Part shown: piece by piece, positions 25,829-35,625 of the stretch
Position numbering within the stretch: position 1 is the stretch's first letter
How the letters are laid out: every line of letters begins with the position of its first letter
From: Halomonas eurihalina
Lineage (GTDB): Bacteria; Pseudomonadota; Gammaproteobacteria; Pseudomonadales; Halomonadaceae
DNA length: 64,000 nt
Assembly: GCF_008274785.1 (NCBI RefSeq)
Contig: NZ_VTPU01000003.1
Coordinates: forward strand, 62,001 to 126,000
Direction: 5' to 3'
Made by a program: the position numbers and the translations under genes
Notes under the pieces: model-generated
What the model saw: the letters and a program-made list of their open reading frames with translations, nothing else
The model's database searches: none
What the model was told of the DNA's origin: nothing

Positions 25829-28201
25829 GTGGACGATTACATTCTGTGGTTCGATCAATTGGGCATGGACGATGTCGAGCGGGTGGGGGGCAAGAACGCC
25901 TCTCTCGGTGAGATGATCTCCAATCTGGCAGGGGCTGGCGTCACGGTGCCTGGCGGGTTTGCCACCACGTCCCATGCTTACCGCGAATTCCTGTCCCACG
26001 AGGGTCTCAACGAGCGCATCAACCAGCGTCTGTCGGTGCTGGATGTCGATGATGTCACGGCACTGGCCGAGGCGGGTGCGGAGATTCGCCAGTGGGTCAT
26101 CGACACGCCGCTGCCCCCGGCCTTCGAGCAGGCGCTGCGCGACAGCTACGAGCAGTTGCAGGCTCGGCATCCCAACCTGAAGGTAGCGGTGCGCAGCTCG
26201 GCCACCGCCGAGGACCTGCCCGATGCCTCCTTCGCCGGTCAGCAGGAAACCTTCCTCAACATCGAAGGCTTCGACAACATCAAGCGGGCGGTTCACGAGG
26301 TGTTCGCCTCGCTGTTCAACGACCGGGCCATCTCCTATCGGGTGCACCGTGGCTATCCCCATGAGAACGTGGCGCTGTCCGCTGGCATCCAGAAGATGGT
26401 GCGCTCCGAGACCGGCGCCTCGGGCGTGATGTTCACCCTGGATACCGAGTCCGGTTATCGCGATGCGGTCTTCGTCACCGCGTCCTGGGGGCTCGGCGAG
26501 ACGGTGGTGCAGGGCGCGGTCAACCCTGACGAATTCTACGTCCACAAGCCGACGCTGGAGGCCGGTCGTCCCGCGGTGCTGCGCCGTAACCTCGGCTCCA
26601 AGCTGATCAAGATGATCTACACCGGTGATGCCAGTGCCGGCAAGTCGGTAGAGACCGTCGACGTGCCGCTGGCCGACCGGGGACGTTTCTGCATCGGTGA
26701 CGAAGACGTCATGGCACTGGCCCGCCAGGCGGTGATCATCGAACGCCACTACGGCCGCCCGATGGATATCGAGTGGGCGCTGGACGGCGACGACGGGGCG
26801 CTTTACATCGTGCAGGCGCGTCCGGAGACCGTGGTGTCCCAGCAGGAAGGCGGCAAGCTCGAGCGCTTCCAGCTCAAGGAGAAGGGCCGCACCCTGGTGA
26901 CCGGGCGAGCCATCGGCCAGCGCATCGGGCGTGGTGCGGTCAAGGTCGTTGCCTCCCCGGACGACATGGATAAGGTCCTCGCCGGTGACGTTTTGGTCAC
27001 CGACATGACCGATCCCGACTGGGAGCCGATCATGAAGCGGGCCTCGGCTATCGTCACCAACCGGGGCGGGCGTACCTGCCACGCGGCGATCATTGCCCGC
27101 GAATTGGGCATTCCCGCCGTGGTGGGCTGCGGTGACGCCACCGAGGCGCTGGCCGACGGGAGGGAGGTTACCGTCTCCTGTGCCGAGGGCGACACCGGGC
27201 ATGTCTACGATGGCCTGCTGGAATTCGATCGCAGCGTGACCAGCGTCGATGCCATGCCCGAGATTCCGTTCAAGATCATGATGAACGTGGGCAATCCCGA
27301 CCGCGCCTTCGGCTTCTCCAGCTTGCCCAACGCCGGGGTTGGCCTGGCCCGTCTGGAATTCATCATCAACCGCATGATCGGAGTGCACCCCAAGGCGTTG
27401 CTCGAGTACGATACCCTGCCCACCGACCTGCAGCAGACCATCGATCTGCGTACCGCGGGCTATGACGATCCGGTGAGCTTCTATGTCGACAAGCTCGTCG
27501 AAGGGATCTCTACCCTGGCGGCGTCCTTCTACCCGGAACGGGTCATCGTGCGGTTGTCGGACTTCAAGTCCAACGAGTATGAGAACCTGATCGGCGGCAA
27601 GCATTATGAGCCCGGCGAAGAAAACCCGATGCTCGGCTTCCGTGGTGCTTCCCGTTATCTTTCGGATGCCTTCCGTCCCTGCTTCGAGCTGGAGTGCCGG
27701 GCGCTGAAGCGGGTGCGCGACGAGATGGGCCTCGACAACATCGAGATCATGGTGCCCTTCGTGCGGACCACCGAGGAGGCCCGGGGCGTGGTGGATCTGT
27801 TGGCCGCCAACGGGCTGGAACGGGGCAAGGATGGTCTCAAGGTCATCATGATGTGCGAGCTGCCGGCCAATGCCCTGCTGGCCGAGGAGTTCCTCGAGTA
27901 CTTCGATGGCTTCTCAATCGGCTCCAACGACCTGACCCAACTGACTCTGGGCTTGGACCGCGATTCCGGCATCGTGGCGCATCTCTTCGAGGAGCGTAAT
28001 CCGGCGGTGAAGAAGCTGCTGGCCATGGCCATCGCGGCCTGCAAAGCTCAGGGCAAGTACGTGGGTATCTGCGGGCAGGGGCCATCGGATCACCCGGATC
28101 TCGCCAAGTGGCTGATGGAGCAGGGTATCGATTCCGTCTCGCTGAACCCCGACGCGGTGCTGGAGACCTGGTTCATGCTGGCCGGCGAGACGCTCGGTTA
28201 A
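25829..28201 (+). CDS. ppsA: Phosphoenolpyruvate synthase
   Basis: 790 residues from a GTG with AAGGGGG upstream, starting [20 protein letters not shown]; an ATG further up would add 16 unlikely residues. The ATP-grasp domain ([20 protein letters not shown] near 123), the phosphohistidine swivel domain with His418 in [17 protein letters not shown], and the PEP/pyruvate barrel ([37 protein letters not shown]) are complete. It makes PEP, AMP and Pi from pyruvate and ATP for gluconeogenesis. The threonine before the catalytic His (T416 in RTCH) is the expected PpsR target. Confidence 0.97.
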   Translation: MDDYILWFDQLGMDDVERVGGKNASLGEMISNLAGAGVTVPGGFATTSHAYREFLSHEGLNERINQRLSVLDVDDVTALAEAGAEIRQWVIDTPLPPAFEQALRDSYEQLQARHPNLKVAVRSSATAEDLPDASFAGQQETFLNIEGFDNIKRAVHEVFASLFNDRAISYRVHRGYPHENVALSAGIQKMVRSETGASGVMFTLDTESGYRDAVFVTASWGLGETVVQGAVNPDEFYVHKPTLEAGRPAVLRRNLGSKLIKMIYTGDASAGKSVETVDVPLADRGRFCIGDEDVMALARQAVIIERHYGRPMDIEWALDGDDGALYIVQARPETVVSQQEGGKLERFQLKEKGRTLVTGRAIGQRIGRGAVKVVASPDDMDKVLAGDVLVTDMTDPDWEPIMKRASAIVTNRGGRTCHAAIIARELGIPAVVGCGDATEALADGREVTVSCAEGDTGHVYDGLLEFDRSVTSVDAMPEIPFKIMMNVGNPDRAFGFSSLPNAGVGLARLEFIINRMIGVHPKALLEYDTLPTDLQQTIDLRTAGYDDPVSFYVDKLVEGISTLAASFYPERVIVRLSDFKSNEYENLIGGKHYEPGEENPMLGFRGASRYLSDAFRPCFELECRALKRVRDEMGLDNIEIMVPFVRTTEEARGVVDLLAANGLERGKDGLKVIMMCELPANALLAEEFLEYFDGFSIGSNDLTQLTLGLDRDSGIVAHLFEERNPAVKKLLAMAIAACKAQGKYVGICGQGPSDHPDLAKWLMEQGIDSVSLNPDAVLETWFMLAGETLG

Positions 28202-28236
28202 GCAAGCACTGTCGGAAACAGCAACTCCGCACGCTC

Positions 28237-28264
28237 ATGACACCCGGCCTGGTCCGGGTGTCAT
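28237..28264 (+). terminator. Stem-loop after ppsA
   Basis: ATGACACCCGG pairs perfectly with CCGGGTGTCAT around a 6-base loop, 36 bases after the ppsA stop. The T-tract is weak. Confidence 0.7.
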
Positions 28265-28350
28265 GCATTTCGGCGTTCACCATGTCGATATCCACATCGG
28301 CGCGGCTTTTTGGCACCATTGCCCGTCAATCGTAACGAAGGATTCGCCCG

Positions 28351-28824
28351 ATGGCGTATTTTCTGGTGATGGGGGGACTGGCCCTGTCACTCTGTCTGTT
28401 GGTCGGCTGGTCCCTGTGGCGGGTATTGCGCTGGCTGGGCAGGCGAGTCGGTGCATCCGGCAAGGGCCGCAAGACCGCGCGCGCCAAGCGTCCTGCCAAG
28501 TCTCGAGCCGAGACTCGATCAATGAAGAAGGACGAGACGTCAGCGCGTGCGACAACGTCTCGGCGCTCGACAGCGCGTCAGGCAACGCCGCGCGGCCCCT
28601 GGCGGTTGACCCGGGGCCTGGCGCCGCTCGCCTCGACGTGGCCGCTGGCACTGGTGGCGGGGCTGCTGTATGGCGGCACCCGGCTGGCCGAGTATGGCAT
28701 GGGAGCGCGTCCTCACACGGCGCCTGCTGCCTATCATCGGCTCGTCGAGGCACTGGGCTGGGGGGCGATCGGCCTGATCGGCGTGGCGGTCGTGGGATTG
28801 GTGGCGAGTTGGCGCTGCCGGTAG
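28351..28824 (+). CDS. Hypothetical small membrane protein
   Basis: 157 residues with three hydrophobic segments: residues 1-27 (YFLVMGGLALSLCLLVGWSL), about 88-108 (ASTWPLALVAGLLYGGTRL) and about 132-155. Between the first two lies a long Arg/Lys/Ser/Thr-rich, probably cytoplasmic, linker of about 55 residues. AAGGA precedes the ATG. No family recognised; it stands alone between ppsA and the convergent phosphodiesterase. Confidence 0.65.
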   Translation: MAYFLVMGGLALSLCLLVGWSLWRVLRWLGRRVGASGKGRKTARAKRPAKSRAETRSMKKDETSARATTSRRSTARQATPRGPWRLTRGLAPLASTWPLALVAGLLYGGTRLAEYGMGARPHTAPAAYHRLVEALGWGAIGLIGVAVVGLVASWRCR

Positions 28825-28913
28825 GGAAATACTGCTTAGTTGCCTACGCGCGCAAATCGCTACCTGTGCGAAAGCTCGCCTAACGACATGTCATGTCTCG
28901 CTTTCTGTGCTCC

Positions 28914-28935
28914 GGGCGCCTTATCCCCGGCGCCC
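28914..28935. terminator. Convergent-gene stem-loop
   Basis: GGGCGCC and GGCGCCC form a 7-bp GC stem with an 8-base loop between the convergent 28351 and 28965 genes; it could serve both. Confidence 0.5.
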
Positions 28936-28964
28936 ACCCATTGGGTTTTGACGGGAACTGCATG

Positions 28965-30839
28965 TCAGTTGTGCAGCCAATTGCGCAGCTTGACCAGCAT
29001 CAGGGCGCCGTCGCTCAGCTTGTCGCGTTCCTCGAGCAGGCTGGCCAGGAGATCCGGCCGGTCGGTGATGATGCCGTCCACCCCCAGATCGATCAGGCGC
29101 GACATGCGGGCCGGGTCGTTGACGGTCCAGGCCAGCAGTCGATAGCCATGGTGGCGTGCACGTTGCACTTCTTCGAAGGTGATACGGTTGTGGCGCAGGG
29201 CCAGCGTATCGAAGCCTCGGCGCGGCAGGGTGCCGCGCATGACCAGTTGTGCCAGCAGCGTCGTGTGAGCGTCGGGCAGGCGGCGTTCGACCTCGCCAAG
29301 CAAAGGGTATGACAGGGCGGCGATGCTGGCCGAGTGCCAGGGATTGGCGGGGCCGCAGCTTGCCGGGTCTTCTGCCTGGCGGCGGCATGACCGTCTCGCT
29401 TGCCGTTCCTCCTCCAGCACCTGCCCCACGGCGCCTACCAGCTCCGATCCTCGGCGAGCGGCGGGTTTGAGTTCGATCATCAGGCGAGCGCGACCTCGGA
29501 CACGCTCCAGCACTTCGTCGAGCCCGGCAATGCGTGTGTCCACGAAGGGGTCGCCGAACCAGCTTCCCACATCGACCGTCGCGAGCATGCTGCTGTCGAG
29601 TTCATCGATCAGGCGGTCGTCGCCGGCAAGCCGTGACAGGCTTGCATCATGGTGCACCACCACCTTGCCGTCCCGGGTCAGCCGCACGTCGATCTCGATC
29701 GTATCGGCGCCGTCGGCCATGGCCCGGTCGATGGCCGGGATGGTGTTTTCCGGTGCCTTGGCTGAGCTTCCGCGGTGGGCGACGATCTCGACGTCCTCGT
29801 GGATCTCGAAGCGATTGAGGATCAGCCAGGCCTGGCTAAGGGCGAAGGCCACCACAGCGATCTCGACCGCCCAGGCCAGGCGCCCCGGGTGGCTGGTGTC
29901 GGCGCGGGATGCCGGGCGCGACTCCTGGTGGGCCAGCCGCAGATAGAGGCAAGTGGCCAGCAGCGCATTGAGCGCGATGCCGAAAAAGGTGATGGCCAGG
30001 GTGATCAGCACGTAGGCGCCGACATAGCCAAGCATGGCCGGCAGCAGGATGGCCTGGCGTTCCGGCAGATGGCCGAGCAACGGGGTGAAGAGGGCATCGA
30101 AGAGTGCCGTGGCGATGAAGGGCGACACCAGGATTGCCAGCAACAACAGCAGGATGGCACCGACGATATGCCGGCTCTGGCCCCGGGTCAGTCGGGCGCT
30201 GCGCCCCAGGGCGCGATGCGGAGCGATGTTCTCGAGCACCAGGATCGGCAGCGCCAGGTGCCAGCGGGCATAGAGCGTGGCGGCGATGACCATCCAGACC
30301 AGCACGATGGGCAGAGAGCTGGCCAGCAGCCACCACAGCATGGGCGGTTTGGCCTGCAGCACATAGTAGGGATCCAGGCCGCCGATGAAGTGCCCGTACA
30401 GGCCCGCCAGGGCCAGGACGACCGGCAGGATGAGCAACAGGTGCGCGCCGACCTGCAGCACGACGAGGCTTGCCAGGCTGGGCAGACGCCTGAAGCAGGC
30501 CAACAGTGTCTCGAAGGCCTGTTGGTAATGGTTGGTCCGGGGACGAACGGCCACCAGGGTCATGCCGGCCTGCTGCAGGTAGAGCACCAGGAAGGTCAGG
30601 CCGATCGCAGCCAGCAGCCAGGCCAGGCCTTCGGGCGCGAACAGCGCCGCCAGCAGGCCGGTGTTGGAGATCAGGGGGCGGCCGAGATGGCCGATCATCC
30701 AGGCCAGCGTCCAACCGGCCGCCGGCAGCAGCAGGCTGGACGCGAGCAGGGTGAAAAAGAGGTGGTAAGCGATGAGCGGACGCAGGTGATCGCGCAGCGT
30801 ACGCAGTACATCGCTGCTGAGCGGCATCAAGGAGCGCAT
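28965..30839 (-). CDS. Membrane glycerophosphodiester phosphodiesterase
   Basis: 624 residues in two parts. Residues about 20-340 contain roughly eight transmembrane segments of the GPDPase_memb type, including one after the EESR/PASR-like linker. Residues about 350-610 are a GDPD catalytic domain: AHRGSSAKAPENTIPAIDRA with the His-Arg pair, EIDVRLTRDGKVVVHHD with Glu-Asp metal ligands and second catalytic His, and LMIELKP. It splits glycerophosphodiesters into sn-glycerol 3-phosphate and an alcohol, probably at the membrane. No glp genes are adjacent. The final residues (LVKLRNWLHN) are not needed for the fold. Confidence 0.9.
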   Translation of the reverse strand: MRSLMPLSSDVLRTLRDHLRPLIAYHLFFTLLASSLLLPAAGWTLAWMIGHLGRPLISNTGLLAALFAPEGLAWLLAAIGLTFLVLYLQQAGMTLVAVRPRTNHYQQAFETLLACFRRLPSLASLVVLQVGAHLLLILPVVLALAGLYGHFIGGLDPYYVLQAKPPMLWWLLASSLPIVLVWMVIAATLYARWHLALPILVLENIAPHRALGRSARLTRGQSRHIVGAILLLLLAILVSPFIATALFDALFTPLLGHLPERQAILLPAMLGYVGAYVLITLAITFFGIALNALLATCLYLRLAHQESRPASRADTSHPGRLAWAVEIAVVAFALSQAWLILNRFEIHEDVEIVAHRGSSAKAPENTIPAIDRAMADGADTIEIDVRLTRDGKVVVHHDASLSRLAGDDRLIDELDSSMLATVDVGSWFGDPFVDTRIAGLDEVLERVRGRARLMIELKPAARRGSELVGAVGQVLEEERQARRSCRRQAEDPASCGPANPWHSASIAALSYPLLGEVERRLPDAHTTLLAQLVMRGTLPRRGFDTLALRHNRITFEEVQRARHHGYRLLAWTVNDPARMSRLIDLGVDGIITDRPDLLASLLEERDKLSDGALMLVKLRNWLHN

Positions 30840-30909
30840 GGCGAATATCGAAGAAGGCTCATGTTCGTTAGCCTGCCACCTCGCGAATCAATATAGCAAC
30901 TTGGGACGT

Positions 30910-31395
30910 TCAACCGAGCGGCAACTGCCGTTCGGCGATCAACACGCCATTGTTGTCGGCGTAGAGCCATTGTCCGGGCGAGATGGTGACGCCGCCGAAG
31001 GTGACCGGAATGTCCCGTTGCCCCTCACCGCGCTTCTCGCTCCTGCGGGGATGGGCGGCCAGGGCCTGGATACCCAGTTCGGTCTCGGCCAGCTCGTCGA
31101 CGTCACGTACGCAACCGTACATGATCACGCCGGCCCAGCCGTTGCCTGCGGCCTTTTCGGCCAGCATGTCGCCGAGCATCGCGCAGCGTGTCGAACCACC
31201 GGCATCGACCACCAGCACGGCGCCGTCGCCGGGTTCATCCACGGCCTGCTTGACCAGGGAATTGTCCTCGAAGCACTTCACGGTGCGCACGGGGCCATGG
31301 AAGGCCTCCAGGCCGCCGAAATTGACCAGCAATGGCTCGAGGATCTCGACATCCGGGTAGTCATCGCAAATGTCTGGCGTGGAGATGGTCGTCAT
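30910..31395 (-). CDS. rraA: Ribonuclease E activity regulator / RraA family
   Basis: 161 residues from the ATG preceded by GGAGG at 9 bases, beginning [14 protein letters not shown]. The RraA core [20 protein letters not shown] and [18 protein letters not shown] is intact. RraA binds the scaffold of RNase E and lowers its activity; related proteins are 4-hydroxy-4-methyl-2-oxoglutarate aldolases, so an aldolase activity is possible. It lies between the phosphodiesterase and acnB on the same strand, but the terminator after acnB makes separate transcription likely. Confidence 0.93.
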   Translation of the reverse strand: MTTISTPDICDDYPDVEILEPLLVNFGGLEAFHGPVRTVKCFEDNSLVKQAVDEPGDGAVLVVDAGGSTRCAMLGDMLAEKAAGNGWAGVIMYGCVRDVDELAETELGIQALAAHPRRSEKRGEGQRDIPVTFGGVTISPGQWLYADNNGVLIAERQLPLG

Positions 31396-31531
31396 GGTGG
31401 GCAGCCTCCGCAGGGTGAGTGGAGTCTCGATGATGCCATAGCCGACGACGAGAAAAATGCCCCCTTGGTGGAGTGGCGTTCGGGTGGCGGTGCGTTGCGG
31501 CCGCTGTGCGCCGGTATTTTCGCTAAGGCGT

Positions 31532-31555
31532 AAAAAAGCGCCCCGTGGGGCGCTT
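31532..31555 (-). terminator. Rho-independent terminator of acnB
   Basis: Read on the minus strand, AAGCGCCCC-AC-GGGGCGCTT is followed directly by a T6 run, 86 bases after the acnB stop. It is the clearest intrinsic terminator in the window. Confidence 0.88.
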
Positions 31556-31640
31556 CGGTCATCGGCTCCGGCCGCGCCGCCGTGGCGGCGGGCCTTCGAT
31601 GTTGCGAGCATCGGAGTCGAAAGAGGTGATCCGGTCAGGC

Positions 31641-34244
31641 TTAAGCTTCTTGAGCCACCGGGATCACGTTCGAGGCGGCGTTCTGGAACTCCTCGATCTC
31701 ATGGAAATTCATGTAACGATAGATTTCCCCGGCCATGGCGTCGAACTCGCTCATGTAGCGACGGTACTCGTCGACGCTGGGCAGGCGACCTTCCACCGCT
31801 GCCACCGCCGCCAGTTCAGCGGAGGCCAGGAAGACGTCGGCGCCGTCGCCCAGGCGGTTGGGGAAGTTGCGCGTGGAGGTGGACACCACGGTGCTCTTGG
31901 CCGCCACACGGGCCTGGTTGCCCATGCACAGCGAGCAGCCGGGCATTTCCATGCGCGCCCCGGCGCGGCCGTAGATACCGTAATAGCCTTCCTCGGTCAA
32001 CTGGTGCTGGTCCATCTTGGTCGGCGGTGCCAGCCACAGTTTGGTCTTCAGGCTGCCAGCGGGCTGCTTCTCGAGCAATTTGCCGGCGGCGCGGAAGTGG
32101 CCGATGTTGGTCATGCACGAGCCGATGAAGACCTCGTCGATCTTCTGGCCGGCTACGTCAGAGAGCAGGCGAGCATCGTCAGGGTCGTTGGGCGCGCACA
32201 GTACCGGCTGATCGAGTTGGTTGAGATCGATCTCGATGACCTCGGCGTACTCGGCGTCCTTGTCGGCGCGCATCAGGCTCGGGTTTTCCAGCCACTCTTC
32301 CATGGCCAGGATGCGGCGCTCGATGGTGCGCTTGTCGCCGTAGCCGTTGGCGATCATCCACTTGAGCAGGGTGATGTTGGACTTCAGGTACTCGCTGACG
32401 CTGTCCTCGGAGAGCGTGATGGTGCAGCCCGCGGCGCTACGCTCGGCGGAGGCATCAGAGAGTTCGAAGGCCTGCTCGACGGTGAGGTCCTCAAGGCCCT
32501 CGATTTCCAGGATGCGACCGGAGAAGGCGTTCTTCTTGCCGGACTTCTCGACGGTCAGCAGCCCCTTCTGGATGGCGTAGTAGGGAATGGAGTGGACCAG
32601 GTCACGCAGGGTGACGCCTGGCTGACGCTCGCCCTTGAAGCGCACCAGCACCGATTCCGGCATGTCCAGCGGCATCACGCCGGTGGCGGCGGCAAAGGCC
32701 ACCAGGCCGGAGCCGGCCGGAAAGGAGATGCCCATCGGGAAGCGGGTGTGGGAGTCGCCGCCGGTGCCCACGGTGTCGGGCAGCAGCATGCGGTTCAACC
32801 AGCTGTGGATGATGCCGTCGCCCGGGCGCAGCGAAACGCCGCCGCGGTTCATGATGAAGTCGGGCAGGGTGTGGTGCGTCTCCACGTCGACCGGCTTGGG
32901 ATAGGCGCTGGTGTGGCAGAACGACTGCATCACCAGATCGGCCTGGAAGCCCAGGCAGGCCAGGTCCTTGAGCTCGTCGCGGGTCATCGGGCCAGTGGTG
33001 TCCTGGGAGCCCACGGTGGTCATCTTCGGCTCGCAGTACATGCCGGGGCGAACGCCGTCCATGCCGCAGGCCTTGCCGACCATCTTCTGGGCCAGGGTGT
33101 AGCCGCTGTTGCTGGCAGCCGGTTGCTCCGGCAGACGGAAGACATCGGAAGGCTCGAGCCCGAGGGACTCGCGGGCCTTGGCGGTCAGGCCGCGACCGAT
33201 GATCAGCGGGATACGGCCACCGGCGCGCACCTCGTCGAGCAGCAGTTGGGTCTTGAGTTCGAAGGTGGTCAGCACCTCGTCGGTGTCGTGCCGGCAGACC
33301 TTGCCTTCATAGGGATAGACGTCGATGACGTCGCCCATCTCGAGCTTCTCGACATCCATTTCGACGGGCAGGGCGCCGGAGTCTTCCATGGTGTTGAAGA
33401 AGATCGGGGCGATCTTGCCGCCGAAGCAGAAGCCGCCGGCGCGCTTGTTCGGCACATTGGGGATGTCGTCGCCAAAGAACCACAGCACGGAGTTGGTGGC
33501 GGACTTGCGCGAGGAGCCGGTGCCGACCACGTCGCCCACGTAAGCGACCGGGTAGCCCTTGGCGCGGACTTCCTCGATCTGCTTGAGCGGGCCGATGCTG
33601 CCGGGCTCTACCGGCTCGATGCCGTCACGCTCGTTCTTGAGCATGGCATTGGCGTGCAGCGGGATGTCGGGACGCGACCAGGCGTCCGGTGCCGGCGAAA
33701 GGTCATCGGTGTTGGTTTCGCCGGGGACCTTGAACACGGTCAGGGTGATCTTGTCTTCCAGGGCTGGCTTGGAGAGGAACCATTCGGCTTCGGCCCAGGA
33801 GCGGATGATGTCCTTGGCAACCTCGTTACCCGCCTTGGCGCGCTCTTCCACGTCGTGGAAGGCATCGAACATCAGCAAGGTGTGCTTGAGCTGTTCGCCG
33901 ACCTCGGTGGCCAGGTTCTCGTCGTCGAGCAGCTCGACCAGTGAGACGATGTTGTAGCCGCCCTGCATGGTGCCCAACAGCTTGACCGCATGAACCTTGT
34001 CGACCAGTGGGGACTCGGCCTCGCCCTTGGCGATGGCGGTGAGGAAGGCGGCCTTGACGTAGGCGGCTTCGTCGACGCCGGGCGGAATGCGGTTGGTCAG
34101 CAGGTCGAGGATGAACTCCTCTTCGCCGGCCGGCGGTGTCTTCAGCAGCTCGACCAGGGCAGCCGTCTGCTCGGCATTCAGCGGCTTCGGCGGGATGCCG
34201 TCCTGGGCACGCTCCTCGACATGTTGGCGATAGGCTTCAAGCAC
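31641..34244 (-). CDS. acnB: Aconitate hydratase B / 2-methylisocitrate dehydratase
   Basis: 867 residues, the AcnB length. The N-terminal HEAT-like domain ([20 protein letters not shown]) is followed by the swivel domain and then the catalytic Fe-S domains. The cluster cysteines sit in [10 protein letters not shown] and in GCSLCMGN (CxxC); [13 protein letters not shown] is the substrate-binding block. It interconverts citrate and isocitrate in the TCA cycle and can dehydrate 2-methylisocitrate from propionate, relevant to the neighbouring valine-derived carbon. A strong promoter is at 34349-34377. Confidence 0.97.
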   Translation of the reverse strand: MLEAYRQHVEERAQDGIPPKPLNAEQTAALVELLKTPPAGEEEFILDLLTNRIPPGVDEAAYVKAAFLTAIAKGEAESPLVDKVHAVKLLGTMQGGYNIVSLVELLDDENLATEVGEQLKHTLLMFDAFHDVEERAKAGNEVAKDIIRSWAEAEWFLSKPALEDKITLTVFKVPGETNTDDLSPAPDAWSRPDIPLHANAMLKNERDGIEPVEPGSIGPLKQIEEVRAKGYPVAYVGDVVGTGSSRKSATNSVLWFFGDDIPNVPNKRAGGFCFGGKIAPIFFNTMEDSGALPVEMDVEKLEMGDVIDVYPYEGKVCRHDTDEVLTTFELKTQLLLDEVRAGGRIPLIIGRGLTAKARESLGLEPSDVFRLPEQPAASNSGYTLAQKMVGKACGMDGVRPGMYCEPKMTTVGSQDTTGPMTRDELKDLACLGFQADLVMQSFCHTSAYPKPVDVETHHTLPDFIMNRGGVSLRPGDGIIHSWLNRMLLPDTVGTGGDSHTRFPMGISFPAGSGLVAFAAATGVMPLDMPESVLVRFKGERQPGVTLRDLVHSIPYYAIQKGLLTVEKSGKKNAFSGRILEIEGLEDLTVEQAFELSDASAERSAAGCTITLSEDSVSEYLKSNITLLKWMIANGYGDKRTIERRILAMEEWLENPSLMRADKDAEYAEVIEIDLNQLDQPVLCAPNDPDDARLLSDVAGQKIDEVFIGSCMTNIGHFRAAGKLLEKQPAGSLKTKLWLAPPTKMDQHQLTEEGYYGIYGRAGARMEMPGCSLCMGNQARVAAKSTVVSTSTRNFPNRLGDGADVFLASAELAAVAAVEGRLPSVDEYRRYMSEFDAMAGEIYRYMNFHEIEEFQNAASNVIPVAQEA

Positions 34245-34348
34245 GTGGTGGCCCTCATTGGTTGTGGTGTCCGGGGTCTCGACCCAGTCGGCGCATGGCC
34301 GGGCAGGGGGACATCGGCACGTGAAACAACGCTGTCATCGGTGGCGCA

Positions 34349-34377
34349 ATTCTAAAAGAAACTGTCGACAATGTTAA
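34349..34377 (-). promoter_or_regulatory. Predicted sigma70 promoter of acnB
   Basis: On the minus strand TTAACA (-35) and TAGAAT (-10), each one base off consensus, are separated by exactly 17 bases. The start of transcription would be about 98 bases before the acnB ATG. Confidence 0.65.
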
Positions 34378-34378
34378 G

Positions 34379-34424
34379 AAGCCCCGTAGTGACGGGCTTT
34401 GAACTTTGGTCGTCGGGGCTTTTT
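34379..34424 (+). terminator. Orphan terminator-like structure with alternative pairing
   Basis: AAGCCC(C) at 34379 can pair with GGGCTT at 34394-34399 or, extended to AAGCCCCG, with CGGGGCTT at 34414-34421, the latter followed by T5. No plus-strand gene ends here, since acnB starts leftwards at 34244. It may be an attenuator in the leader of the 34501 gene, or end a small RNA. Confidence 0.55.
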
Positions 34425-34500
34425 CTGCGGCTCTTCCGGGGTGCCAGGACGGTGGCGGCGCGTTACCATGTCGCCGAATCGAAAGGAGAGGGAGCGTTCG

Positions 34501-34947
34501 ATGGCGGGACGCGTGGTATCCCCCTGTGTGGGATTATGCTCGACGACGGTGGGCGACCGGGTCTGCCGGGGCTGTCAGCGCATCGATGACGAAATCCGTG
34601 ACTGGCCAAGTTTCGACGCCGACGAGCGCCGGCGCCGGATGGATGAACTGGATGCGCTGCGGGTGAGCGTGGCCGGTCGTCACCTGAGCGTGGTGGATGG
34701 CGAAGCGCTGCAGGCGCAGCTCGAGCGTCACCGCATACGCTTTCGCGAGGATCAGCCGGCACTGTCCCGGGCGGTGGAGCTGCTACGGGTCGGGCGCGGG
34801 CGTATTCGCGACCTGTCGCGCTACGGCCTTGAACCCCACGTATCGCTGGATGCGGCGGCGCTTCACGAGCGGATCGCCAGTGAACTGATGAGCGCCGCCG
34901 AAGCACGCCGATTGTCCGACGCCGATCTCGGTCCCTCTCGTCCCTAG
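34501..34947 (+). CDS. DUF1289 domain protein
   Basis: 148 residues from the ATG with GGAGAGGGAG upstream. The N-terminal DUF1289 module SPCVGLCSTTVGDRVCRGCQ has four cysteines (C9, C13, C22, C25) placed as a zinc- or Fe-S-binding knuckle, followed by RIDDEIRDWPSFDADERR. The C-terminal extension of about 90 residues is helical and unrecognised. It lies 17 bases upstream of miaE and is likely co-transcribed. Function unknown. Confidence 0.85.
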   Translation: MAGRVVSPCVGLCSTTVGDRVCRGCQRIDDEIRDWPSFDADERRRRMDELDALRVSVAGRHLSVVDGEALQAQLERHRIRFREDQPALSRAVELLRVGRGRIRDLSRYGLEPHVSLDAAALHERIASELMSAAEARRLSDADLGPSRP

Positions 34948-34964
34948 CAATCACCGGAATTCCC

Positions 34965-35591
34965 ATGTCTGCCACCGTCACACACGATCCCCGACTGCCC
35001 GAGGCCATCCTCGACTTTCTCGCCTGCCCGACACCCGCCAGTTGGGTCGACTGGGCGCTGGACAACCCCGAGATATTGCTCATCGATCATGCCCAGTGCG
35101 AGAAGAAGGCAGCCTCCACGGCGATGAGCTTGCTGTATCGCTATGTCGATGATGCCGAACTACTGACCAAGATGGCCCGTCTGGCGCGGGAAGAACTCCT
35201 GCATTTCGAGCAGGTGGTCAAGCTGATGGAGGGGCGGGGCATTACCTATCGTCCCATCGGGGCTGCCCGCTATGCCGAAGGGCTGCGTCGCCATGTGCGT
35301 GGCGGCGAGCCGCATCGACTGATCGACGTGCTGATCGTCGGGGCCATCATCGAGGCGCGTAGCTGCGAGCGATTCGCCCGATTGATCCCTTTCCTGGACG
35401 AGGAGCTTGCCAAGTTCTATCGCGGTCTGGTTAAGTCGGAAGGGCGCCACTATGAGGATTACTTGATGCTGGCGCGGCGGCTCGCCCCGGAGTCGCTCGA
35501 CGAACGTATCGCCTTTTTCATTGAGCGCGAGGCCGAACTGATCACCATGCCGGATACGGCATTTCGTTTTCACAGCGGTGTGCCGGCCTGA
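34965..35591 (+). CDS. miaE: tRNA 2-methylthio-N6-isopentenyladenosine hydroxylase
   Basis: 208 residues. The di-iron carboxylate ligands are recognisable: DHAQCEKKAASTAMSLL near residue 42, LAREELLHFEQVVKLM (EELLH) near residue 75, GAIIEARSCERFARLIPF near residue 125, and SEGRHYEDYLMLA (E..H) near residue 160. MiaE uses O2 to hydroxylate ms2i6A37 in tRNAs that read UNN codons. Together with the que genes and trhP this gives a local concentration of tRNA modification functions. Confidence 0.95.
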   Translation: MSATVTHDPRLPEAILDFLACPTPASWVDWALDNPEILLIDHAQCEKKAASTAMSLLYRYVDDAELLTKMARLAREELLHFEQVVKLMEGRGITYRPIGAARYAEGLRRHVRGGEPHRLIDVLIVGAIIEARSCERFARLIPFLDEELAKFYRGLVKSEGRHYEDYLMLARRLAPESLDERIAFFIEREAELITMPDTAFRFHSGVPA

Positions 35592-35625
35592 AACCGTTAT
35601 CGCCGCCCAGCAGGACAGACCCAAC

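Noticed and set aside
25802..27604. Minus-strand 600-codon frame opposite ppsA
   Set aside because: Shadow frame of ppsA, which has all catalytic motifs.
31545..33944. Plus-strand 799-codon frame opposite acnB
   Set aside because: Shadow of acnB; no family features despite the length.
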